A stretch of DNA of 33,161 nucleotides from Chthoniobacterales bacterium (lineage in GTDB: Bacteria > Verrucomicrobiota > Verrucomicrobiia > Chthoniobacterales > UBA6821). The stretch is from assembly GCA_026461395.1 (NCBI GenBank), contig JAPJNA010000055.1, positions 1 to 33,161 on the forward strand. The letters run 5' to 3'. Both the position numbers and the translations under genes were made by a program. The notes beneath the pieces were generated by a model that worked only from the letters and a program-made list of their open reading frames with translations, was not told where the DNA came from and did no database searches. Below are positions 14,723 through 22,954 of this stretch, in pieces; position 1 is the stretch's first letter; each line of letters opens with the position of its first letter.

Positions 14723-17700
14723 ATGTCTGAACAACCGGGATCAGAAAGAGCCACCCAGAACAGGGTCATCACCCTATTCGTGGATGAGCTTGGATACCGG
14801 TATCTGGGAGATTGGAGCGATCGCCCTGACAACAGCAATATCAAGGAGGATCTCCTGAGTGGCTACCTGATGAAGGCTGGCTACACGATGGAGCAGATCA
14901 GCCGTGCGATCTATCTGCTCAAGACGGAGTCGGAAAATCCAAGCCGCAGCCTCTACGACAACAACAAGGCGGTCTATAGCCTCCTTCGTTATGGAGTGCC
15001 GGTGAAGACTGAGGCAGGGAAGGTCACGGAATTAGTTAAGGTCATCGACTGGGACTTGGAGAATCCAGGTAAGAATGACTTCGGTATCGCGGAGGAGGTG
15101 ACACTCACTGGGAATCTGGAACGCCGTCCCGATCTGGTGATCTATGTAAATGGCATCGCCGTTACCGTGATCGAGCTAAAGGCGGGTCATGTCTTTGTCA
15201 GTGATGGAATCAGGCAACTCCTCTCCAATCAGCAAAAGGAATTCAACGAGTGGTTTTTCTCCACGGTGCAGCTGGTCATTGCGGGCAATGATTCTGAAGG
15301 ACTGCGGTATGGAACCATCGGTACTGGCGAAAAATACTTCCTGAAATGGAAAGAGGATGAGGAAGACAATGCTCGCTTCAAGCTCGACAAGTATCTCCTG
15401 AAATTGTGCCGCAAGGGTCGGCTCATCGAGTTGATGCATGATTTCGTGCTCTTCGACGGAGGGGTGAAGAAGCTTCCCCGAGTCCATCAATATTTCGGGA
15501 TCAAGGCGGCTCAGGAGCATGTCAAAGCCTCGAAGGGAGGGATCATCTGGCACACCCAGGGGAGTGGCAAAAGCATCGTCATGGTGCTACTAGCGAAATG
15601 GATCCTTGAGAATAAGCCCAATGCCCGTGTCTTGATCGTCACAGATCGGGACGAACTGGATAAACAGATCGAGGGAGTCTTTGCCGGTAGTGGAGAGCCC
15701 ATTTATCGCACCAGCAGCGGACGCGATCTGATGGCTCAACTAGGTCAGACCAAGCCGCGATTGCTCTGCTCATTGGTTCACAAGTTCGGACGGCGGGGAG
15801 TTGAGGATTTTGACTCATTCATTGACGAGCTGAAGGCCCAGCCGAGTCCTGCGGTCGGGGAACTCTTTATTTTTGTGGATGAGTGTCACCGCACCCAGAC
15901 CGGCAAGCTGCACAAGACGATGAAGGCACTACTCCCGAGTGCCGTATTCATCGGCTTCACGGGAACTCCTCTACTCAAGAAGGATCAGGCCACGAGCTTC
16001 GAGATATTCGGCAGTTACATCCACACCTACAAATTCGGTGAGGCCGTCCTGGATGAAGTCGTGCTCGATCTGGTCTATGAGGCTCGCGACATCGCTCAGA
16101 GTCTCGGATCACAGGAAAAGATCGATGCCTGGTTTGAAGCGAAGACAAAGGGCCTGAACGACTGGCAGAAGGCAGCACTACGGGAACAGTGGGGGACAAT
16201 GCAGAAGGTGCTCAGCTCCCGCAGTCGGATGGATCAGGTCGTGGAGGACATCGTGCTCGATTTCGGAGTGAAACCACGACTCAGCAGTGAGCGAGGCAAT
16301 GCCATGCTGGTGGCCAGTAGCATCTACGAAGCGACTCGGTACTTTGAGCTTTTTTCGAAGAGTCCTCTCAGAGGGAAGTGCGCCCTCATCACCTCGTACA
16401 ACCCAACAGCTGCAGATGTCACTTTGGAGGAAACCGGAGCGGGAACCGAAACCGAGAAGCAGTTTCTCCGCAATACCTATAACGCCCTGCTGGAGGGAGT
16501 TTCACCAAAGCCAGGGAAGAGTAAAACGGAAACCTACGAGGATAATGCCAAGGAGCTCTTCCGGTCACAGCCGGCCAAAATGAAGTTGCTGATCGTCGTG
16601 GATAAGCTGCTCACTGGATTCGATGCACCCCCTTGCACTTATCTCTACATCGACAAATCGATGCAGGATCATGGTCTCTTCCAGGCTATCTGCCGGACGA
16701 ACAGACTCGACGGAGAGGATAAAACCTACGGCTACATCATCGATTACAAGGATCTCTTCCAGAAACTGGTAAATGAAAAGGGTACAGGCGCCCTCCAGGT
16801 TTATACCTCAGAGATTGATCACAGTGCTGGTGGTGCGACTCCTGATGTGCTGATGCAGGATCGCCTGAAGAAAGGGAAAGAGCGGCTAGATCGGGCACTG
16901 GAAGTTATTTCCCTGCTCTGTGAACCTGTGAAGCCACCCAAGGACGATCTGGCGCATATCCATTATTTCTGCGGAAACACGGAGATAGCGACCGATCTCA
17001 AGGAGCATGAACCCCAACGAGTCTCCCTGTATCGATCCGCTGCGGTACTGGTACGATCCTATGCGGAAATTGCCGACGAATTGTCAAAGGCTGGCTACAC
17101 AAACGCACGGATTGCCCAGATCAAGCAGGAGTTGGATCGTGCGATCAAGCTCAGGGATATTATCCGTAAAGCAAGCGGCGAGACCATTGACCTGAAAGCC
17201 TACGAGGCCGATATGCGGCACCTGATCGATACCTATATCAAGGCCGAGGGACCCAGGAAGATTTCCGATTTTGACGACATGGGGCTTCTGGAAGTGATTG
17301 CAAAAAGCGGCCTGGAAGAGGCTGTTAGTAAACTCCCTCCAGGAATCAGAAACAGCAAGGAGGCGGTGGCGGAAACCATCGCCAACAATGTCCGCCGGAA
17401 AATCATCAAGGAGCACCTCAATGATCCCTCCTTTTACAACAAGATGTCAGTCTTGCTAAAAGAGATCCTTGATGACCTCAGCGCCAAGCGGATTGATTAC
17501 GAGAAGTTTCTGAAGAAGATCGCGGAGATTGCCAAGCAGGTCCAGGGTGGCGCTGCCGACGATACCCCTGAGCCGTTGAAGAAAAGCCCTGGACTAAGAG
17601 CCCTCTACAACCAGCTGAGAGAGGAACTCACGGAGTCGTCTAATAATCTAGGCGAGTCCCAAGGAGCCTATGCTGGAGCGACATCCGAATCGGCACTCCA

Positions 17701-17866
17701 AGTGGCCATGCGGCTCGATATTGCCATCAAATCAAAACGCCATGATGGCTGGCGTGGCGTTCAGACCAAGGAAAGGGAAATAAAGCGGATCATCCATGAT
17801 GTTGTGCTTACTCCTGAGCGGGTGGAGAGGCTGTACGGGATCGTTTTTGCGCAGAGGGAATACTGA
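14723..17866 (+). CDS. hsdR: Type I restriction endonuclease and translocase subunit
   Basis: HsdR cuts DNA far from the recognition site after ATP-driven translocation. The N-terminal nuclease core has Asp137 and Glu151-Leu-Lys153 (RPDLVIY, then VIELKAG). The SF2 helicase motor follows with Walker A GSGKS (280-284), DECH at 386-389 in place of DEAH, FTGTPL soon after, and later helicase motifs around LLTGFDAPP and AICRTNRLDG. The C-terminal part is helical and should dock onto HsdM. At 1047 residues it has the expected size and all catalytic residues, so the system is probably active. Its stop overlaps the next start by one base. Confidence 0.95.
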   Translation: MSEQPGSERATQNRVITLFVDELGYRYLGDWSDRPDNSNIKEDLLSGYLMKAGYTMEQISRAIYLLKTESENPSRSLYDNNKAVYSLLRYGVPVKTEAGKVTELVKVIDWDLENPGKNDFGIAEEVTLTGNLERRPDLVIYVNGIAVTVIELKAGHVFVSDGIRQLLSNQQKEFNEWFFSTVQLVIAGNDSEGLRYGTIGTGEKYFLKWKEDEEDNARFKLDKYLLKLCRKGRLIELMHDFVLFDGGVKKLPRVHQYFGIKAAQEHVKASKGGIIWHTQGSGKSIVMVLLAKWILENKPNARVLIVTDRDELDKQIEGVFAGSGEPIYRTSSGRDLMAQLGQTKPRLLCSLVHKFGRRGVEDFDSFIDELKAQPSPAVGELFIFVDECHRTQTGKLHKTMKALLPSAVFIGFTGTPLLKKDQATSFEIFGSYIHTYKFGEAVLDEVVLDLVYEARDIAQSLGSQEKIDAWFEAKTKGLNDWQKAALREQWGTMQKVLSSRSRMDQVVEDIVLDFGVKPRLSSERGNAMLVASSIYEATRYFELFSKSPLRGKCALITSYNPTAADVTLEETGAGTETEKQFLRNTYNALLEGVSPKPGKSKTETYEDNAKELFRSQPAKMKLLIVVDKLLTGFDAPPCTYLYIDKSMQDHGLFQAICRTNRLDGEDKTYGYIIDYKDLFQKLVNEKGTGALQVYTSEIDHSAGGATPDVLMQDRLKKGKERLDRALEVISLLCEPVKPPKDDLAHIHYFCGNTEIATDLKEHEPQRVSLYRSAAVLVRSYAEIADELSKAGYTNARIAQIKQELDRAIKLRDIIRKASGETIDLKAYEADMRHLIDTYIKAEGPRKISDFDDMGLLEVIAKSGLEEAVSKLPPGIRNSKEAVAETIANNVRRKIIKEHLNDPSFYNKMSVLLKEILDDLSAKRIDYEKFLKKIAEIAKQVQGGAADDTPEPLKKSPGLRALYNQLREELTESSNNLGESQGAYAGATSESALQVAMRLDIAIKSKRHDGWRGVQTKEREIKRIIHDVVLTPERVERLYGIVFAQREY

Positions 17867-18585
17867 TGGTCTCCGAGGTACTGCGATTGGGGGACCTCTC
17901 CGTGGAGGTGGTACGCAAGGAGATCAAAAATATCCACCTCAGCGTCTATCCTCCCAAGGGGAGAGTTAAGATTGCCGCTCCGGCTCGGATGACTCTCGAT
18001 ACGATACGAGTCTTCGCAATTTCCAAGATGGCATGGATCCGTCAGCAGCAGGAAAAGTTGCTGGCGCAGGAGAGGGAACCAGCTCGCGAGTATCTGGAAA
18101 AGGAAAGCCACTATTTCTGGGGGAAGCGGTATCTCCTCAAGGTAATTGCGAAGGATGCTCCCCAAAGGGTCGAACTTAAACATCGCACGCTGAATCTCCA
18201 CGTCCGTCCAGGGACAGGTGTGGCTGCAAAACGTGAACTGTTAGAGGAGTGGTATCGTGTCCAACTCAGGACCGCACTCGAACCACTGATTACCAAGTGG
18301 GAGTCGATTCTAAGAGTTAAGGCAGGGAAGATCTTTGTTCAGCGGATGAAGACCAAATGGGGAAGCTGCCAACCGGCATCAAGAAATCTGCGCTTCAACA
18401 CCGATCTGGCAAAAAAGCCCAGCGAGTGCCTGGAATACCTTGTCGTCCACGAAATGCTTCACCTGCTGGAGCCCACACACAACGCCAGATTCGTTGCCCT
18501 CATGGATCAGTTCCTCCCCAAATGGCAGCATCGGAGGCAACAACTTAATAGACTACCCATACGGCATGAGGACTGGGGTTATTAA
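17866..18585 (+). CDS. YgjP/SprT-like zinc metallopeptidase linked to type I restriction
   Basis: The 239-residue protein has the zinc site HEMLH (195-199) followed by LLEPTHNARF, and the signature MKTKWGSC about 30 residues earlier, as in the YgjP-like (DUF45, COG1451) family. It starts on the last base of the hsdR stop, so expression is coupled. Genes of this family are often found right after hsdR, and a role in disposing of HsdR or another restriction component is a reasonable inference, but the substrate is not known. No signal peptide; cytoplasmic. Confidence 0.9.
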   Translation: MVSEVLRLGDLSVEVVRKEIKNIHLSVYPPKGRVKIAAPARMTLDTIRVFAISKMAWIRQQQEKLLAQEREPAREYLEKESHYFWGKRYLLKVIAKDAPQRVELKHRTLNLHVRPGTGVAAKRELLEEWYRVQLRTALEPLITKWESILRVKAGKIFVQRMKTKWGSCQPASRNLRFNTDLAKKPSECLEYLVVHEMLHLLEPTHNARFVALMDQFLPKWQHRRQQLNRLPIRHEDWGY

Positions 18586-18600
18586 AGCAAACGATTTTAC

Positions 18601-19030
18601 ATGGCACTCTCCACACCCATCCCCTTTGCGAAGCGCTTGAGTTTGAAGCTCCCGCTAGTTTCAGCCTCTGTAGAAGCAGGTTTTCCCTCTCCAGCCGATG
18701 ACCACATGGAGCGAGGCATTGATCTCAACGAGGAGCTGATCCGCAATCCTGCGGCAACCTTCCTCATCAGGGTTCAGGGCGAGTCGATGCGGGATGCAGG
18801 GATTCACTCCGGGGATACCCTCATCGTGGATAAGTCAGTCACCCCGTATGACCGGCAGATCGTAGTTGCAATGATCGACGGGGAGTTCACGGTGAAGAGG
18901 TTAAGAAAAAAACAATGGCCGGATCTTCCTGGAGGCGGCCAACTCTTCCTTTGCCACGATCGAGGTTGGGGAAGGGCAAGAGCTCACGATCTGGGGAGCT
19001 GTCACCTACATCATCCACCAGGCGAGGTAA
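18601..19030 (+). pseudogene. umuD: umuD-like SOS mutagenesis gene with a one-base frameshift
   Basis: The protein matches UmuD closely: a cleavage site Ala26-Gly27, the catalytic Ser62 in GESM and Lys99 in GEFTVKRL, spaced as Ser60 and Lys97 in E. coli. After Lys99 the frame is lost at a run of seven A (18906-18912). The open frame runs on to 19059 with an unrelated tail. With six A the correct frame continues through FATIEVGEGQELTIWGAV to a stop at 19028-19030 and gives 142 residues, the usual length. So there is one extra base in a homopolymer: a true inactivation, a sequencing error, or a site of slippage. No umuC is present in the window, so this umuD would need a partner elsewhere. Confidence 0.8.
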
Positions 19031-19042
19031 CAACCAGAGTGT

Positions 19043-19339
19043 ATGGATCCACTTTCTGAATCTCTCAAACAGGTCGTTAAAGAGGCTGTGAGGGAGGCAA
19101 TCAGCGAAACCCTACGCGAGTTTCAACTACCTAAGCCGACCCAAGTAGTTCAGCAAAACACCGCAAAGCCAGTTGAGAGAAAAAAGCTCGCCGTGAAGAT
19201 TGATGAGGCAGCGGAAATGCTGAGCGTCAGCACCCAGACGATCAGGCGATTGGTTGCCAACGGCACCTTGAAAGCCTCACGAAAAACGCGCCACTTCTTG
19301 ATTCCCGTCGAAGAGATCAAGCGAATGATGGATGTTTGA
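19043..19339 (+). CDS. Excisionase-like helix-turn-helix protein
   Basis: The 98-residue protein has an N-terminal amphipathic helix (residues 1-30), a linker, then KIDEAAEMLSVSTQTIRRLV, NGTLKASRKTRHFLIPVEEI, the MerR-like helix-turn-helix plus wing of the HTH_17/excisionase family. Proteins of this type bend DNA at attachment sites to direct the integrase toward excision, or act as small regulators. It lies 13 bp after the corrected umuD stop and about 1 kb from the integrase gene, facing it. The fold is well supported; the excisionase role is inferred. Confidence 0.75.
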   Translation: MDPLSESLKQVVKEAVREAISETLREFQLPKPTQVVQQNTAKPVERKKLAVKIDEAAEMLSVSTQTIRRLVANGTLKASRKTRHFLIPVEEIKRMMDV

Positions 19340-19399
19340 GCCAAGCCTGCATCGCCCTGGATGACAAGGATCTGAGGGGGATTTGGTAATACGCAGCAG

Positions 19400-20236
19400 T
19401 TAACACGCCTCACGCGCATATCTTGCTAGGATGCCCTTAACGATCACATCAAGCTGACCGCCTTGGCTGTAATTGGCCGGCGCTACGTAGTTGGCGCGAT
19501 CTTCAGCGATCAGGTGATAGAGCTTTTCCTGAGTTTGGGGGTTGTCCCAGATATCGGAATTAAACACAGCGATGGCATGACCTCCTTGGTGGCGGACCAT
19601 CTTCATGGAGGGGATATCGGTGTCTCCATCCCCAATGAAGATCATGCGATGGAAGGGAATAGAGCGTTCATCGAGGGGGATCCACCGGTTCACAGCCTGA
19701 TTGTCCCAGGAGTTATCGATACCCTTGTTGATGCGGAAGAGGTACTGCGTTTTGGTTGTGTAGTTGATCGCAAGCCCAGGCCATTCCGCCATGCCATTAG
19801 TGTCATAGATGAACCGGGAAGCGAAGATCTGCTTGAACCGATCATGAATCTGACAGCCTCGAATGAGTTCCTCATTTCCTGAGGAAATCACATAGTGCTC
19901 AAGATCGAGATTGCAATTGGCGGCATACTCATTGAGGCGGGTAAACCAAGATTCCACTCCAGGATAGAGCTTGATATCGGATCCATGCTGACGAAGGACG
20001 TCTCGGGTGATGGGAATCCCCTTATGCCGTGCCAGCTTGAGCATCTCGTGCATGTAAACCAGGATTTCATCACAATCATGCGTCTTGGCTAACTCACGCA
20101 CCTGCATCCAGAAATCGTTTTTGTCGACGTAATGCTTCGGCAAAAAGCTGTGCTCTTGGATATTCCCGGGAGCCAGTGTGCCATCGAAGTCGTAGACAAT
20201 GGCCGTCTTGAAGGTCTTTTGGTTACTGGATTGCAT
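19400..20236 (-). CDS. HAD-family phosphatase
   Basis: Motif I is DFDGT at residues 16-20, with Asp16 as nucleophile and Asp18 as acid/base. Motif II is the Ser of VISSGN near residue 117, and motif IV is GDGDTDIPSM near residue 200. The insert between motifs I and II is helical (about residues 30-95), as in phosphoserine-phosphatase-like C1-cap enzymes. At 278 residues it is complete. It hydrolyses a small phosphate ester or phosphoprotein; the substrate cannot be read from sequence. It is transcribed in the same direction as the integrase, 150 bp after its end, and is cargo of the element. Confidence 0.8.
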   Translation of the reverse strand: MQSSNQKTFKTAIVYDFDGTLAPGNIQEHSFLPKHYVDKNDFWMQVRELAKTHDCDEILVYMHEMLKLARHKGIPITRDVLRQHGSDIKLYPGVESWFTRLNEYAANCNLDLEHYVISSGNEELIRGCQIHDRFKQIFASRFIYDTNGMAEWPGLAINYTTKTQYLFRINKGIDNSWDNQAVNRWIPLDERSIPFHRMIFIGDGDTDIPSMKMVRHQGGHAIAVFNSDIWDNPQTQEKLYHLIAEDRANYVAPANYSQGGQLDVIVKGILARYAREAC

Positions 20237-20386
20237 GCAGGTAGAATATTGGACGTTTCAGCCCACTACGGGAAGGCCTCTTCACTGATACCCTCAGAAC
20301 AATTCAGGAGTGAACCAATCCTCAGTGCCGAAGAACTCGGCAACCTTCTTGGGCTCACCTTTCAGGACATAACGGGTGCACATGGT

Positions 20387-21706
20387 TTATGGGTGGGGCT
20401 TCTTGGATGCCGGTGCTTTTGACGATTCCTTTCCTGTTTTTGATTTGCTGGCCTTTTTTGCTGCCCTGACCCTGGATGGGGTGACATTGAACCAATCGAT
20501 TGCTTTGGGCTTAGTTACGAGTTCCCGGTAGTTAGAAATCAGCTTCTTCGGAGAATTTCCCATTTCTAGGGCGACCTTATCGACCGATTCCTCTGTGGCA
20601 ATTCGATAGCTGGCAAAACTGTGGCGAAATCCATTCCTTTGTGGTTTGACGCCGGCCTTGGCGCAGATTGCAGCGTACTTCCTCGTTAGGTTGTCGAGAT
20701 TCGAGAGTTCGGGGGTAACTCGACCAGCGTTCTTCTGCCTCGATTTTAGCCACAGCTGTAAACAGGGCAGAATGGGAACAAGCCGCCGTAATCCTGTCTT
20801 GGCTTTCTCCGCCTTCAACTCGATGTGGCCCTGATCATCCTTGATATCTGACCAGTCCAACCTAAAAAGTTCAGCGCTTCTCAGGCCGGCAAATGCCGCT
20901 ATAGCAATGGAGGGGAGAAGTTCCTCGGGCGTGTGCGTCAGAATCTTTGCCAACTCCTCAGGGGTGTAGATTCCAATGGGGGAAGGTTTTGCCTTCACTT
21001 TTGTCACCAACTCGGCAGCGTGCTTCTCGTTTGCCGGAAGGTGATCCATCTCTCTGGCGTAGGAAAAAAAGCTGGATACAGAGGTATGGAGATTCTGGGC
21101 ATTTCGCCCGCTACCCTGCTTCGTAATCCACTTTTTGATATCTCCCGACTTTATGGAGGAAATACTGCACGGGAACGATGGGGCGAATCTGTTGAGCTTT
21201 CGACGTAGATCCTTAAGGTAGTAGGGTGACAGGTGCTCCTCTTCCTTCGCGGCCAGATATTCGTCCAAGAGTACCGAGACCTTGATTTCGGAGGGGGCGC
21301 TTTTCTTCTTCTGTGCCAAATGCGTAAGGACGGCATCCATGATGGTAGATCCGTGAGCCTCTAACCGGTCCATAGCCTCGGCATACTGCTGGCAGACACT
21401 GGCCAACGGCACACTGGGGAATTTGCGGAGAATCTTCAGTGCTGCCGTATAATCGGCAACATTTTCGGGAGTAAGGGCCACGACATGGGCAGTACCCTCG
21501 GAAAGCTGTTCTGCTATCTTTTTTGCTGTCTCAAGGGCCTTCTTCTGATTCGCAATGGACTTCCGTATCGTAGCGCCGGCTCGAGTATAGATTAGGGTGT
21601 ACGAATCGTAGAGTTTCCCGTTTTTCTTGGATGGAGTATGGTAAACGTTGACGGTACTCCCCTTATGCGTCACCGACTTGAAAGGCCCTTTTTGATTCTC
21701 ATCCAT
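20387..21706 (-). CDS. Tyrosine recombinase (integrase) of the element
   Basis: The 439-residue protein has an N-terminal arm-binding part, a core-binding SAM-like domain (about residues 140-235, LLDEYLAAKEEEHLSPYYLK) and a C-terminal catalytic domain. Arg276 (FAGLRSAEL), Lys303, Arg361 (NGFRHSFAS) and nucleophile Tyr393 (SNYREL) are in place. The usual His of the HxxR box is Asn358, and the GHS-type box reads MGNSPKK; both variants occur in a family I associate with Verrucomicrobiota and Planctomycetota. The start lies about 80 bp from the tRNA-derived attachment repeat, as expected for an integrase next to its att site. It catalyses integration and excision of the element. Confidence 0.9.
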   Translation of the reverse strand: MDENQKGPFKSVTHKGSTVNVYHTPSKKNGKLYDSYTLIYTRAGATIRKSIANQKKALETAKKIAEQLSEGTAHVVALTPENVADYTAALKILRKFPSVPLASVCQQYAEAMDRLEAHGSTIMDAVLTHLAQKKKSAPSEIKVSVLLDEYLAAKEEEHLSPYYLKDLRRKLNRFAPSFPCSISSIKSGDIKKWITKQGSGRNAQNLHTSVSSFFSYAREMDHLPANEKHAAELVTKVKAKPSPIGIYTPEELAKILTHTPEELLPSIAIAAFAGLRSAELFRLDWSDIKDDQGHIELKAEKAKTGLRRLVPILPCLQLWLKSRQKNAGRVTPELSNLDNLTRKYAAICAKAGVKPQRNGFRHSFASYRIATEESVDKVALEMGNSPKKLISNYRELVTKPKAIDWFNVTPSRVRAAKKASKSKTGKESSKAPASKKPHP

Positions 21707-21782
21707 GCCAGATTTTCAGGAATCTTTCAGGAAAAGTCAACTATGGCCGCAGAGGCTCATAAACACTGGGCTAGTTGAAAGA

Positions 21783-21806
21783 TTCGATTCCCTTCACCCG
21801 CTCCAA
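21783..21806 (+). other. Attachment-site repeat: 3' end of a tRNA (probably tRNA-Gly), inner copy
   Basis: TTCGATT-CCCTT-CACCCGC-T-CCA reads as the T loop, T-stem 3' half, acceptor 3' half, discriminator U and CCA of a tRNA. The acceptor half and U73 fit tRNA-Gly. The 5' side (GAAAGA) does not pair with CCCTT, so this is only a tRNA tail, as left at the far end of an integrated element. Its orientation puts the intact tRNA to the left, outside the window. Confidence 0.75.
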
Positions 21807-21861
21807 AAAAACCCACCTTTTGCTTAGTTAAGCTTAGCAGGTATCGACGTGGGGTTCGATT

Positions 21862-22028
21862 GATTGACTGCACTTGCCTCCCGGCAAGCCGTGCAGCCCT
21901 TTCAGGGTCCTGCGGTCGCCGGATCTACCGCACCACTTCCCAGTGGTTTGGTTCGGTTGTTCCCACGACCCTCGCCCTAAAGGGTTGACCTTCAGTCAAT
22001 CTACACCGTGCCTCCCGGCACTCGGTGT
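21862..22028 (-). ncRNA. Candidate structured RNA or folded att-bounded segment
   Basis: A perfect 9-bp stem (21862-21870 with 21993-22001) closes a multibranched region. Inside are hairpins 21869-21895 (CTTGCC/GGCAAG plus TGCA/TGCA), 21897-21907, 21911-21932 (TGCGGT/ACCGCA), 21932-21947 (ACCACT/AGTGGT) and 21955-21970. Outside is 22003-22028 (ACACCG-TGCC with GGCA-CT-CGGTGT). Four loops read TCCC on the plus strand, which is GGGA, a GNRA tetraloop, on the minus strand; this favours a minus-strand RNA. One arm pairs slightly better on the plus strand. I do not recognise tmRNA, RNase P, SRP RNA or a group I intron core. No open reading frame here looks real. Confidence 0.5.
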
Positions 22029-22046
22029 TCCCTTCACCCGCTCCAA
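22028..22046 (+). repeat. Second copy of the attachment-site repeat (19 bp)
   Basis: TTCCCTTCACCCGCTCCAA is identical to 21788-21806 and lies exactly 240 bp further on. The T-loop part is absent. The pair of repeats brackets the folded segment and suggests a second insertion event or a tandem remnant at the same tRNA site. The remaining bases to 22078 hold no gene. Confidence 0.75.
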
Positions 22047-22078
22047 GTCGTGCGTTTTTTGCGCGGGACTGTGGTTGA

Positions 22079-22381
22079 TCAGTTTTTTAACGGAATCTCT
22101 GCCGCTTTTTCCTTTGCCTCCATCATTTTTATCCCCTGCTTGGAATACATAGCCACATACATCTGCCGGAGGTCCGCGTTGCTGGTTTGGAGGATTTCTT
22201 TGGCCGTCAGATGGGGATAGGAAGGATGGAGGTCACTGAGGATCCGCTGAACGATCGGGTCCTTTGCGGGGTCGGGAGTCGGTTTTGAACTTGGACTGGA
22301 CGCCTTGGATTTCGACTTGGCATGGGCAGGTGTCGTGGCAATAAAAACCACGGCTAAACATACCAGGAGTCGGTTCATCAA
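22079..22381 (-). CDS. Small secreted protein of unknown function
   Basis: The 100-residue product starts with a clear signal peptide (LLVCLAVVFIATTPAHA, cleavage after AHA near residue 21). A low-complexity Lys/Ser/Pro linker and a helical C-terminal part follow, with RILSDLHPSYPHLTAKEIL and a Met/Lys-rich tail. No family recognised. It lies seven bases downstream of mscL on the same strand and is probably cotranscribed. This is the first chromosomal gene beyond the element and its attachment repeats. Confidence 0.65.
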   Translation of the reverse strand: MMNRLLVCLAVVFIATTPAHAKSKSKASSPSSKPTPDPAKDPIVQRILSDLHPSYPHLTAKEILQTSNADLRQMYVAMYSKQGIKMMEAKEKAAEIPLKN

Positions 22382-22388
22382 GCTGGGG

Positions 22389-22832
22389 CTACTTTTTCAA
22401 GGAATCGCGGATCTCGGTGAGCAGTTCTTCGGTTTTCGTCGGTGTGACCTCAGCAGCCTCGCTTCTTTTGAGAGTATTGATCGCCTTCACAAGTGCGAAG
22501 ACACAGGCACTGATAATCACGAACTCGATGACAGTGTTGATGAAACTACCGTAGGCAAGGATGGCGGCACCGTCTTTCTGGGCATCCGCAAATGTGGCGT
22601 AGTGCTTTCCGTTGAGGGGAAGGTAGAGGTCCTTGAAGTCAATGCCCTTCAGGACCAGTCCTATTGGAGGCATCATGATGTCACTGACCAGGGCGGTGAC
22701 GATTTTGCCAAAGGCGGCTCCCATAATGACACCGATCGCCAGATCGACGACATTCCCGCGACTGATGAATTCTTTAAACTCTCCGAAAAATCTTGTGGAG
22801 CTCTCGACGACTTTTTTTGGTTCTTGGATCAT
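22389..22832 (-). CDS. mscL: Large-conductance mechanosensitive channel
   Basis: MscL opens under membrane tension to release solutes during osmotic downshock. The 147-residue protein shows the family pattern: an N-terminal amphipathic helix with FKEFISRGNVVDLAIGVIMG leading into the first membrane helix, the pore-lining GAAFGKIVTALV stretch, DIMMPPIG at the end of helix 1, a periplasmic loop of about 30 residues, helix 2 (FINTVIEFVIISACVFALVK) and a C-terminal helix rich in Glu and Lys. Length and all segments are normal. It forms a pentamer in the inner membrane. Confidence 0.95.
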   Translation of the reverse strand: MIQEPKKVVESSTRFFGEFKEFISRGNVVDLAIGVIMGAAFGKIVTALVSDIMMPPIGLVLKGIDFKDLYLPLNGKHYATFADAQKDGAAILAYGSFINTVIEFVIISACVFALVKAINTLKRSEAAEVTPTKTEELLTEIRDSLKK

Positions 22833-22954
22833 GGCAGGACTAATAAGTTAAAGAGTAGAAATATTAAAGTACGAAAGAGAAGAGGCGGGTAAAGTGCCTC
22901 TCTAGTGCCTCCCTAAGCAGGATAAGATGCTCAACGTCCCTTTGTAACCCTTCA

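Noticed and set aside
18906-18912. Programmed -1 ribosomal frameshift in umuD
   Set aside because: The correct downstream frame is reached by a +1 shift, not -1, so the A-run does not fit the usual -1 slippery mechanism; an extra base is the simpler reading.
20132-20422. Plus-strand open frame of 96 residues between integrase and phosphatase genes
   Set aside because: It overlaps the coding ends of both minus-strand genes. A short LSAEELGNLLGLT segment looks helix-turn-helix-like, but there is not enough to support a gene.
21760-21806. An intact tRNA-Gly gene at the attachment repeat
   Set aside because: Only the last 23 bases match a tRNA; the T-stem 5' half, anticodon arm and 5' acceptor half are missing at both repeat copies.
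21874-22152. Plus-strand open frames through the folded att-bounded segment
   Set aside because: Their sequence comes from the hairpins and Pro/Ser-rich codons, runs into the 3' end of the next gene on the other strand, and has no ribosome-binding site.
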